From Deltaproteobacteria bacterium (GTDB lineage Bacteria; Desulfobacterota; Desulfobulbia; Desulfobulbales; SURF-16): DNA of 9,746 bases. Position 1 is the first letter of the stretch. The number at the start of each line of letters is the position of its first letter. Under the pieces are notes generated by a model, which saw nothing but the letters and a program-made list of their open reading frames with translations, was not told where the DNA came from and searched no databases. The translations under genes and the position numbers were made by a program. The stretch lies in the NCBI GenBank assembly GCA_029939635.1, contig JAOZSN010000059.1:6731-16476 (forward strand), in the 5' to 3' direction. Shown here piece by piece: positions 1 through 7,115 of the stretch.

Positions 1-645
1 CAGCGCCCCTATAAAATTAAGGGCAAGACCTATTACCCACTCCCCTCCTCCGAGGGCTTTGTCCAGACTGGCATTGCCTCCTGGTACGGCAAACCATTCC
101 ATGGTAGAAAAACCTCCAATGGTGAGACCTATAATATGTACAAGCGCTCTGGTGCCCATAAAACCCTGCCCATGCACACCAACTTGGTGGTGACCAACTT
201 GGACAACGGCAAGGAAATTACCCTCCGAATTAACGACCGTGGCCCCTTTGTCAGTGGCCGTATTATTGATTTAAGTTACGAGGCCGCTAAAGAGCTTGAT
301 GTTGTCAAACAAGGCACCGCCCGTGTACGTATAGCTGCCTTGGGCGAGGCAATCTCTGTCCGCAAGGGAGACCGTGAGGTACCGCAATTCCTCCCCCATC
401 AGGACTTCAACAAGGGTGATTTCTATATCCAGATTGGCTCCTTTACCCAAAAACAAAATGCCACCCGTCTGGAAGCTAAAATGGAAGGCCAGGGGTATAA
501 AGTGGCCATCAGCACCTTTACCAAGAAAGGCACCCTCTTTCACCGAGTCCGTATCCAGGCAGGCCATGACTTGAGGAAAGCCACCAAGCTGGTCAAAAAA
601 TTCCAGAGTGAAGGCCATAGCGGCGCCTTTGTAGCGGCAAGATAG
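1..645 (+). CDS. rlpA: RlpA-type septal ring lytic transglycosylase with SPOR domain (5' end missing)
   Basis: The frame is open from the first base and stops at TAG 643-645, so 214 residues are visible and the N-terminus (expected signal peptide or lipoprotein signal) lies upstream of the window. The double-psi beta-barrel domain occupies about residues 20-115 and begins with ASWYG (residues 26-30), followed by FHGRKTSNGE, AHKTLP and RINDRGPF. The conserved Glu (42), His (53) and Asp (79) of the RlpA family are present. A linker leads to a C-terminal SPOR domain (about 139-213) that opens with FYIQIGSF. In the RlpA family the barrel cleaves peptidoglycan stripped of stem peptides, and SPOR targets the protein to denuded septal glycan; the site of action is the periplasm or outer membrane. 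Family assignment is very secure. Catalytic competence is inferred from residue conservation. The next gene is 79 nt downstream, so co-transcription is possible but not evident. Confidence 0.95.
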   Translation, partial: QRPYKIKGKTYYPLPSSEGFVQTGIASWYGKPFHGRKTSNGETYNMYKRSGAHKTLPMHTNLVVTNLDNGKEITLRINDRGPFVSGRIIDLSYEAAKELDVVKQGTARVRIAALGEAISVRKGDREVPQFLPHQDFNKGDFYIQIGSFTQKQNATRLEAKMEGQGYKVAISTFTKKGTLFHRVRIQAGHDLRKATKLVKKFQSEGHSGAFVAAR

Positions 646-652
646 AACAGCA

Positions 653-702
653 GGTTTCAGGTGTCAGTAAAAACCGCACACCAGAAACCTGACACCTGAA
701 CC
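653..702. repeat. Phased heptamer repeat forming an inverted repeat / hairpin
   Basis: The left arm holds two 7-nt units, GGTTTCA (653-659) and GGTGTCA (660-666). The right side reads in the opposite sense as consecutive 7-nt units: aaaaacc (669-675), gcacacc (676-682), agaaacc (683-689), tgacacc (690-696) and a 6-nt tgaacc (697-702). The best pairing is a perfect 12-bp stem, 656-667 against 689-700, with a 21-nt loop. No T-tract follows, so this is not a typical intrinsic terminator. It fills the gap between the rlpA stop and the WYL regulator start. TGAAACC/TGACACC-type units look like an interspersed intergenic repeat family, but one copy is all that is visible here. Confidence 0.7.
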
Positions 703-724
703 ATAGCCACTGACCCCTGTCTTT

Positions 725-1702
725 ATGAAATACAAACCACAACATAGTCGTCTGCTTTTCATTGACCGCAAAATTGGAGAAAACAGCTACCCTAACTGTG
801 GTTCCCTGGCCGAAGAATGGGAGGTCAGTACAAAAACTATCCAGCGTGATATTGAATATATGCGCGATATTCTTGATGCTCCCATTGTCTATGTTGCGGC
901 GCAAAGGGGATTTCACTATCACGAGGCCAACTTTAAGCTCCCCGCCATGGCCATCAAAGAGAGTGATCTCTTTGCCATCTACCTGGCCGACGAGATTTTG
1001 TCACAATATAGAGGGACACCGGTGTATGACTCCCTCTCGCTGATCTTTAAAAAAATTGAAGATTCCCTGCCAGATCGAGTCAACCCACATTGCCAACAGG
1101 ATCAGGCTCTCTTTTCCTTCCTCTCCGCCCCCTCCACCACCATTGACCCGCAGATCTGGCAAACAGTGTTCAATGGCTTGCGCAATACCAGACAGCTTAC
1201 AATCAACTACCAAAGTGGCGGCACAGCAACGACAAAGAAACGTACCTTAGACCCCTATCATGCTGTCCGTTTTGCTGGGGACTGGTATATTATTGGTTTC
1301 TGTCATCTCCGCCAAGGCATCCGCACCTTCAGTCTGGCTCGTATCACGACTGCAGAGGAGAAGGACTCTTCTTTTACTATACCCGAGGATTTTAATTTCC
1401 ATGGTGTAAGTAAAAGCCGCTTTGGTCTGCACTGGGGCCAGGAAGAGATCAAGGTAGTTATTATTTTTCAGCCCAGCGTTGCGCCCTACATCAAAGAACG
1501 GCTTTGGCATCCAAGCCAGCACATCCAAGAACACGATGATGGATCACTTACCCTAAGTTTAACAGTCAACCACCTGCTGGAACTAAAAAAATGGATTCTC
1601 TCCTGGGGCAGCCAGGCCACGGTGCTGGCCCCAACCTCACTTGCCACTGAAATCAAGACCGAGATCCAGGCCATGGCCACTCGCTATACCGACATCCCCT
1701 GA
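725..1702 (+). CDS. WYL-domain transcriptional regulator (HTH + WYL + WCX)
   Basis: This 325-residue protein is a probable cytoplasmic DNA-binding regulator. Residues 1-60 form a DeoR-like winged helix-turn-helix with a recognition helix around STKTIQRDIEYM (35-46). The WYL domain spans about 145-215; its name-giving motif reads GDWYIIG (185-191), with Ile in place of the usual Leu, and the conserved basic residue R206 follows in LARI. The C-terminal WCX extension (about 240-320) ends in the typical WILSWGSQATVLAP pattern. WYL domains are thought to bind ligands, in some cases nucleic acids or nucleotides, and to control DNA binding. The ATG at 725 is the only good start because an in-frame TAG lies at 704-706; no clear ribosome binding site precedes it. 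Regulators of this family control DNA-damage, metabolic or phage-defence genes, but no such target is visible here. Nothing shows that it controls the kinase genes downstream. Confidence 0.9.
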   Translation: MKYKPQHSRLLFIDRKIGENSYPNCGSLAEEWEVSTKTIQRDIEYMRDILDAPIVYVAAQRGFHYHEANFKLPAMAIKESDLFAIYLADEILSQYRGTPVYDSLSLIFKKIEDSLPDRVNPHCQQDQALFSFLSAPSTTIDPQIWQTVFNGLRNTRQLTINYQSGGTATTKKRTLDPYHAVRFAGDWYIIGFCHLRQGIRTFSLARITTAEEKDSSFTIPEDFNFHGVSKSRFGLHWGQEEIKVVIIFQPSVAPYIKERLWHPSQHIQEHDDGSLTLSLTVNHLLELKKWILSWGSQATVLAPTSLATEIKTEIQAMATRYTDIP

Positions 1703-1877
1703 CAAAGCCCCCCCCTTTTGTCTCCTTCGCACTATTCCGTCTACCAAAGCTTTTTCAATTACTTTTGCCTTTTTATAGATTCATCAATTAAGTCATTTAC
1801 ATCACCTGCTCAAGATAGATATACTTTGGCAATACATTTAGCCCCCTTGACACCCCTCTTTTGCACAGGCATTTTTA
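1703..1877 (+). other. AT-rich intergenic region between WYL regulator and kinase genes
   Basis: This 175-nt stretch is clearly richer in A and T than the genes around it. It starts, right after the WYL stop codon, with a small inverted repeat, GACAAA (1701-1706) against TTTGTC (1717-1722), enclosing a run of eight C (1708-1715). The 6-bp stem has no T-tract after it and is too weak to call a terminator. A plausible sigma-70 promoter lies in the second half. An open frame from 1718 to 2035 has no recognisable protein character and runs into the kinase gene in another frame, so I do not call it. Confidence 0.6.
1796..1825 (+). promoter_or_regulatory. Candidate sigma-70 promoter for the kinase-led gene run
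   Basis: TTTACA (1796-1801, 5 of 6 consensus matches) is followed after 18 nt by TATACT (1820-1825, 5 of 6). Transcription would begin near 1832 and leave a leader of about 46 nt before the first kinase start codon at 1878. The position in the only sizeable gap upstream of five closely spaced genes makes it a sensible operon promoter. This is pattern matching by eye; similar matches occur by chance in AT-rich DNA. Confidence 0.4.
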
Positions 1878-4130
1878 ATGAATACCAAATGGAAGGTCAT
1901 TACTGCAGTCATGACCCTCATCACCATTATCTGCACCATTTTTTTCATCCTGCTGCTGAAAAACAGCCAGAACAGTATGAATCGTTTCATCACCAGTCAG
2001 GCGGCCAGTATTCGTGCCATTGCGGAAACCATTGAACAGCAGAAGAGCAGCCAGTATCGAAAACGAATCAAAAGCCTGATCAATTACAAAACCTCTCCAA
2101 CCCGTGAGAAAATGGTGGAGGCCTTTGCCCGACAGGACAGGGAAGACCTGTATCAGCGTGCATTGCCCTTTTTCAAGGTTCTCCGCCAAGAAAACCCCCA
2201 TTTTTCCACCTTTGGCTGGGTGCTGCCAAATAACCACGCCTTTGTCCGTATCCACAACCCTCCCAAATTCGGCGAAGATGTCAGTAAGATGCGGCCAGAT
2301 ATCGTTGCAGCTAACCACGAAAAGCAGCAATTTGCAGGCTATACTGCAGGCTACAAAGGCCTGCAATATCGCATAGTCCAGCCCGTAACATATAAAGGAA
2401 AACACCTGGGGACCATTCAGTTCGGCCTGGCTGATGCCATGCTGTTAGATGCCATTAATGCCAAACTTCATATGCCAGTGGGCATAGTGATGCCCGACGA
2501 GATATTTTCTTTTATTAAACGCTCCAGGCTGCCCCATAAAAAATGCGAAAACGGCTACACCGTCCAATCTCGGGATATTACCTTATTTGAAAGCAAACAC
2601 GGCCACCTTGATTGGCAGAAGAAGGAACAACGCACTACCATGCAGGGTAGAGAATATGTGGTGGTAAAGGTCTTAGAGTTGTTCAACTTTAACTATGAAA
2701 AACAGGGCGATATCTTTGTGGCCCTGAATATCTCTAAGGAGGTGGGACAGCAACGCACCCTCATCCTCTATACCATTGCCCTTACAGCAATCCTGCTCAT
2801 CGCCTCTTTCGTCATCCTCTACAGCAGTTATGGCACTCTACTTGAGAAAGTTGTCAGCCTTAACCAATCCCTGGAAAAGGCCAATAGTGACCTGGAAAAA
2901 CGTGTCAAGGAACGCACCGCAGATCTGCAGCTTGAGATGGAGGAACGGTACGAGGCAGAAAAACAGAGAATGAAGGCTGAAGAACGAGCGCAACGGGCTA
3001 GCAAGATGGAGGCCATTGGCCTCATGGCAGGCGGTGTAGCCCACGACCTCAACAATATCCTCTCCGGTATCACCAGCTACCCGGAACTCCTGCTGCTCCA
3101 GCTCTCCCCTGAAAGCAAAATGCGACCAGCCCTGGAGGCCATCCAGGACTCTGGCCTACGGGCCGCCACCGTGGTGGAGGATCTGCTCACTGTGGCCCGT
3201 GGTGTGGCCAGTGAAAAACACCCGACCAATCTCAACATCCTGGTGGAAGAATATTTTTCCTCGCCTGAATACCTGAAAAAACAACAATGGCATAGCAAGA
3301 TCAGCTGTCGCCAGGATTTACTGGCAGAGCCAGCCACCATCTTCTGCTCAGCAGTGCATGTTAAAAAATGTTTAATGAACCTCATCAATAATAGCATTGA
3401 GGCCCTGGATACCAGTGGAGAAGTTATGGTGGCCAGTTATAATGAAGTAGTGACCGAGGAAGCAAGCAAGCAACTGAATCTACAGCCAGGAAAGTATGTT
3501 GTCCTCACGGTACACGACACAGGAAAAGGTGTCTCTGCTGCTGATCAAAAATATATCTTTGAACCATTTTACACCAAAAAAATGATGGGCCAAGCCAGCG
3601 GCACAGGCCTTGGTCTCACCATTGTCTGGAACACCATGCAGGATCATGATGGCACAGTAACCATCAGCAGCTCTGAACACGGTACCACCTTCACCCTCTA
3701 TTTCCCCCTGAGTGAACAAAAAGTCGCCCTGCCCAGCCAAATACCCCTTGCAGACCTGCAAGGCCAAGGCCAATTTATTTTGGTGGTAGATGATGAACCG
3801 CGCCAACGAGAGATTACCAGCCAAATGGTGGAATCCCTGGGCTATCGCTGTAGCACCGTTGCCTCCGGTGAAGAAGCTATCACTTTCTTACAGACAGAAG
3901 AGGCCGACCTGATCATCCTTGATATGATCATGAACGGCGGTATAGATGGCCAACAAACCTATAATCAAATCCTGCAAACAAACCCCAAGCAGAGAGCAAT
4001 CATTGCCAGTGGTTTTTCAGAAAACAGAGGGGTAAAAAAGACCCTGCAACACGGGGCTAGTGCCTTTATAAGTAAACCATTTACCCTACAGGAACTGGGC
4101 ATTGCCATCAAAAAGGCCTTTACCAAGTGA
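1878..4130 (+). CDS. Membrane hybrid sensor histidine kinase with dCache-like sensor and C-terminal receiver
   Basis: A 750-residue inner-membrane protein. TM1 (about 6-27) and TM2 (about 295-316) bracket a periplasmic sensor of roughly 265 residues resembling the dCache_3 class, recognisable by FVRIHNPPKFGED (122-134) and the GLQYRIVQPV...G..LGTIQFG block (161-183). A coiled coil (about 322-378) leads to the dimerisation/phosphoacceptor domain with VAHDLNN (phosphoacceptor H389). The ATPase domain shows the N-box NLINNSIEAL (501-510), G1 DTGKG (547-551) and G2 GTGLGL (575-580). A receiver domain (about 633-748) carries acidic residues D638/D639, phosphoacceptor D682, S711 and K733. The residue four positions after D682 is Asn instead of the common Pro. 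The probable role is to sense a small periplasmic ligand and relay phosphate from His to its own Asp; the ligand is unknown. The ribosome binding site is weak (AGG at 1867-1869). The stop overlaps the start of a paralogous kinase. Confidence 0.93.
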   Translation: MNTKWKVITAVMTLITIICTIFFILLLKNSQNSMNRFITSQAASIRAIAETIEQQKSSQYRKRIKSLINYKTSPTREKMVEAFARQDREDLYQRALPFFKVLRQENPHFSTFGWVLPNNHAFVRIHNPPKFGEDVSKMRPDIVAANHEKQQFAGYTAGYKGLQYRIVQPVTYKGKHLGTIQFGLADAMLLDAINAKLHMPVGIVMPDEIFSFIKRSRLPHKKCENGYTVQSRDITLFESKHGHLDWQKKEQRTTMQGREYVVVKVLELFNFNYEKQGDIFVALNISKEVGQQRTLILYTIALTAILLIASFVILYSSYGTLLEKVVSLNQSLEKANSDLEKRVKERTADLQLEMEERYEAEKQRMKAEERAQRASKMEAIGLMAGGVAHDLNNILSGITSYPELLLLQLSPESKMRPALEAIQDSGLRAATVVEDLLTVARGVASEKHPTNLNILVEEYFSSPEYLKKQQWHSKISCRQDLLAEPATIFCSAVHVKKCLMNLINNSIEALDTSGEVMVASYNEVVTEEASKQLNLQPGKYVVLTVHDTGKGVSAADQKYIFEPFYTKKMMGQASGTGLGLTIVWNTMQDHDGTVTISSSEHGTTFTLYFPLSEQKVALPSQIPLADLQGQGQFILVVDDEPRQREITSQMVESLGYRCSTVASGEEAITFLQTEEADLIILDMIMNGGIDGQQTYNQILQTNPKQRAIIASGFSENRGVKKTLQHGASAFISKPFTLQELGIAIKKAFTK

Positions 4131-7051
4131 TGAATATCAGAAATGAAAAGACAAAAGCCATAACCATTGTCGCCATCATCATTATCTCCCTGTCTGGTGC
4201 CTTTTTGTATCAAGGCTACGTCAACCACAGTAAGATCATTGATCGAGCCATTGCTACCCAGAAGAATAAACTCAACTCCACCATTTCCACCCTGGAAAAA
4301 TTTGCCTTTGCGCCCTACCGTAACCGCATACAAAACCTAATTAACACCAGTCCAGGCCTTGTTGAGGCCTTTGCTCGGCAAGACAGGGAGCAACTATACC
4401 AACTGGCCTTGCCACGCTATGAGGCATTAAAGAAGGAAAATAAATTTTTCGTTGTCATGCATTTTCACCTGCCTGACTCAACCACCTTCCTGCGCATGCA
4501 TAATCGTGATTTTTTCGGTGATAATCTACGCTATATCAGGCCCATCATGGATTATGTCCATGCCACCCATAAACCCTCCATCGGCTTTGAGATTGGTAGG
4601 CATGGCCCCTATTTACGAGTGGTACAACCTGTTTTTTATAAAGATCGCTATATTGGCGCCCTGGAATTTGGCATCAAAGCCCACCAAATACTGCACAGTA
4701 TCGAGTCACAAAGTCACACCAAGACAACCTCATTTTTCCTCTCCAGCAAGTGGCAGAAGGCCTCTAACTTTGAACATGGCGAGACAATTCCCTCAGGACA
4801 ATACACCCTTCTCACCCATGACGACCCCATCTTTGCCAATTTACCCAATGACTTTGATCTGAGCAGAGAAGAAGATCATCAGCTCACTATTAATGACATA
4901 GATTTTACAATCCATGTCCACCCGTTCTTCCATGATTTTCAGGGCAACAACATTGGTGGCATTCTGGTGTCCCAGAATATTACTTCCATGCTTAACCAGA
5001 AAAAAAGTTTTCTCAAACAAGGTCTGGTCGTATCCAGCATCCTGTTGCTCATTGCCTTTACTGTCCTCTATCTGACCTTTGGCTCCATCATGGATGACCT
5101 GCTCCATGAGATTGACGAGCGCAGCAAGGCGGAGAAAAAACTGACCAGGGGCCAACAGCGCCTGCAGACTATCTTTGACTCGAGTCCGGCCGCCATTTTT
5201 ATCCACGCCATGGATGGCACGATTTTAGATCTAAATCAGACCATGCTTGATTTGTACGGGGTTGAAAAGGAAGAAGGACTCACCCTTTCCATCGCTGACG
5301 ACTACTCCTCACAGAAGAATGATCTTGCCATGCTGCCTGTCTATTGGCAGGAGGTAGATGCCGGCAACATACAACAGTTTGAGTGGCTGGCCCGGCGCCC
5401 CTATGATGGCTCCACCTTTGTCGCCCAGGTGAACTTAGAAAAAATTTTCTTTGGAGATAAAGAGGTTGTCTATGCTACGGTGCAAGACATCACCGCCAGG
5501 AAGGAGACCGAAGAAAACCTGGCCGCCGAACAGGAACGGCTGACAGTGACCTTGCGCAGTATCGGTGATGGCGTAATTGCCACGGATATCAATGGCCATG
5601 TCCAACTCATCAATAAGGTGGCTGAAGAAATCACTGGTTGGCAGCAACACCAGGCCCTGGGCCAACCAGCATCCACGGTCTTTAACCTTATCAATGAGGA
5701 GAGTGACCAGACCTTAAAGAACCCTGTTGACCAGGTTCTTGCCCAGGACAAAGTCACAAAAATATCCCCTGGAACTATCCTCATAGCCAAGGATGGCAGC
5801 AGACGCCAAATTAGCGACAGTGCATCCCCCATCCATGATCGTTCAAGCAACACCATTGGAGTCGTCCTTGTTTTTCGGGACATAACCAGCCAGCAAAAAA
5901 TCGAGGCAGAGCTCCTTAAGGTGCGCAAGCTTGAATCTATTGGCATCCTGGCCGGAGGCATTGCCCATGACTTTAATAATATCCTCGCCGCCATCCTTGG
6001 CAATATTAACCTAGCCGCCATGATGCTGGGCGATAATGCTGACAATAACAAGATTGCCCCTCTCCTGGCCCAGGCTGAGAAGGCGTCATTGCGGGCTCGA
6101 GACCTGACCAGCCAGCTCCTCACCTTTGCCAAAGGGGGAGAGCCGATTAAAGAAAATACTGCCATTAACGAGCTCATACAAGACTCAGCAAATTTCATCC
6201 TGCGAGGTAGTCCCATTGCCTGCCACTATGATATTCCAGAAGATTTCTGGATGGTCTCCATTGACAAGAGCCAGATGAGCCAAGTTATCCAGAATATTGT
6301 CATCAATGCCCGCCATGCCATGCCGGATGGTGGTGAAATCAATATAAAATGCAGCAATATTGCTTACAATGAACACCTAGATCTGCCCCTTAACACAGGC
6401 AGGTATATACAAATCAGCATAAGTGATAGCGGCATTGGTATACCAGCCGAAATCATCAACAAGATATTTGACCCTTATTTTTCCACCAAACAGGAGGGCA
6501 GCGGCTTGGGACTGGCTGTCACACACTCAATCATCGCTAAACATGACGGCAAGATCCAAGCCTACTCAAAGCCAGGATGCGGCACTACCTTCACCATCTT
6601 TTTGCCAGCCAGCACCGAACAGTTGCAGGCCACGGCGACACCTCTCCCTATTTTAAGTCAGGGTGAGGCCTCCATCCTAATCATGGATGATGAAAAATTG
6701 GTGGTTGATGTGGCCCAACAAATGTTAGGCCATCTCGGCTATAAGGTGCAGTCAGCTGCCGATGGAGCTGACTGCATCCGGCGTTACCAGCAATCATTGA
6801 CAGACGGCAAGCCCATTGATCTCATCATTATGGATCTCACCATCCCCGGTGGCATGGGGGGCAGAGAGGCAGTGGATAAAATTTTGGCAATCAATAACAA
6901 AGCCAAAATCATTGTTTCCAGCGGCTATTCAAGTGACCCGGTGATGGCCAATTTCCTGGAGTATGGTTTTAAAGCAGCGGTGGCCAAACCATTTATTTTG
7001 CCAGAACTGGCCGGTGCTGTACAGAAGGTATTAAAAGAGGTTGACGATTGA
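4130..7051 (+). CDS. Membrane hybrid sensor histidine kinase with dCache-like sensor, two PAS domains and C-terminal receiver
   Basis: I start this 973-residue protein at ATG 4130, which shares one base with the preceding stop (TGATG, translational coupling); GTG at 4127 would add one residue. TM1 is at about 10-27 and TM2 at about 298-319, enclosing a periplasmic sensor with FLRMHNRDFFGDN (120-132) and YLRVVQPV (161-168). Two PAS domains follow (about 342-454 and 467-590), each ending in a DIT-type segment. The phosphoacceptor helix reads GGIAHDFNNIL with H613; the ATPase domain has an N-box around QNIVINARHAM, G1 DSGIG (766-770) and G2 GSGLGL (790-795). The receiver (about 847-970) contains D853/D854, phosphoacceptor D902 in MDLTIPGGMGG, and K953. 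All residues needed for activity appear intact. The sensor half is paralogous to the upstream kinase. PAS ligand or cofactor cannot be predicted. No response regulator with an output domain is adjacent, so the downstream partner is unknown. Confidence 0.93.
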   Translation: MNIRNEKTKAITIVAIIIISLSGAFLYQGYVNHSKIIDRAIATQKNKLNSTISTLEKFAFAPYRNRIQNLINTSPGLVEAFARQDREQLYQLALPRYEALKKENKFFVVMHFHLPDSTTFLRMHNRDFFGDNLRYIRPIMDYVHATHKPSIGFEIGRHGPYLRVVQPVFYKDRYIGALEFGIKAHQILHSIESQSHTKTTSFFLSSKWQKASNFEHGETIPSGQYTLLTHDDPIFANLPNDFDLSREEDHQLTINDIDFTIHVHPFFHDFQGNNIGGILVSQNITSMLNQKKSFLKQGLVVSSILLLIAFTVLYLTFGSIMDDLLHEIDERSKAEKKLTRGQQRLQTIFDSSPAAIFIHAMDGTILDLNQTMLDLYGVEKEEGLTLSIADDYSSQKNDLAMLPVYWQEVDAGNIQQFEWLARRPYDGSTFVAQVNLEKIFFGDKEVVYATVQDITARKETEENLAAEQERLTVTLRSIGDGVIATDINGHVQLINKVAEEITGWQQHQALGQPASTVFNLINEESDQTLKNPVDQVLAQDKVTKISPGTILIAKDGSRRQISDSASPIHDRSSNTIGVVLVFRDITSQQKIEAELLKVRKLESIGILAGGIAHDFNNILAAILGNINLAAMMLGDNADNNKIAPLLAQAEKASLRARDLTSQLLTFAKGGEPIKENTAINELIQDSANFILRGSPIACHYDIPEDFWMVSIDKSQMSQVIQNIVINARHAMPDGGEINIKCSNIAYNEHLDLPLNTGRYIQISISDSGIGIPAEIINKIFDPYFSTKQEGSGLGLAVTHSIIAKHDGKIQAYSKPGCGTTFTIFLPASTEQLQATATPLPILSQGEASILIMDDEKLVVDVAQQMLGHLGYKVQSAADGADCIRRYQQSLTDGKPIDLIIMDLTIPGGMGGREAVDKILAINNKAKIIVSSGYSSDPVMANFLEYGFKAAVAKPFILPELAGAVQKVLKEVDD

Positions 7052-7115
7052 CTAAAGTCAGAATAACTTTTTTATCTCTTTCTTATAAACTCTGCCCCCC
7101 TTACTCCTAAAAAAA

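Noticed and set aside
271..618. Antisense open frame of 115 codons opposite rlpA
   Set aside because: It is the complement of a well-conserved DPBB/SPOR coding region and has no domain-like features of its own.
1056..1250. Short proline-run frame (PPPPPP) within the WYL gene
   Set aside because: The prolines come from a CCGCCCCCTCCACCACC stretch read out of frame; the WYL frame explains the sequence.
1848..1866. Sigma-54 promoter resembling TGGCAC-N5-TTGC
   Set aside because: The -24 element has GA instead of GG and the spacing to GC is 12 nt instead of 10.
1847..1875. TTGACA (1847-1852) as a -35 box for the first kinase
   Set aside because: The -10 position 17 nt downstream reads CATTTT, a poor match, and transcription would start beyond the ATG at 1878.
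1718..2035. Open frame of 105 codons in the WYL-kinase gap
   Set aside because: Its composition is unlike its neighbours (many His, Ser, Tyr), it has no ribosome binding site, and half of it overlaps the kinase gene in another frame.
5470..6216. Antisense open frame of 248 codons opposite the second kinase
   Set aside because: It lies wholly within the PAS and histidine-kinase coding region, is rich in Arg, Ser and Leu as complement-strand frames often are, and shows no recognisable motif.
7054..7073. Intrinsic terminator after the second kinase (AAAGT/ACTTT hairpin then T run)
   Set aside because: The stem is 5 bp with a single G-C pair, too weak to terminate transcription.
7048..7089. Promoter for the ExeA-like ATPase (TTGACT at 7048, or TATAAA at 7084)
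   Set aside because: TTGACT has only TTTATC at the right distance, and TATAAA has no -35 box 16-18 nt upstream. Read-through from the kinase genes is simpler.
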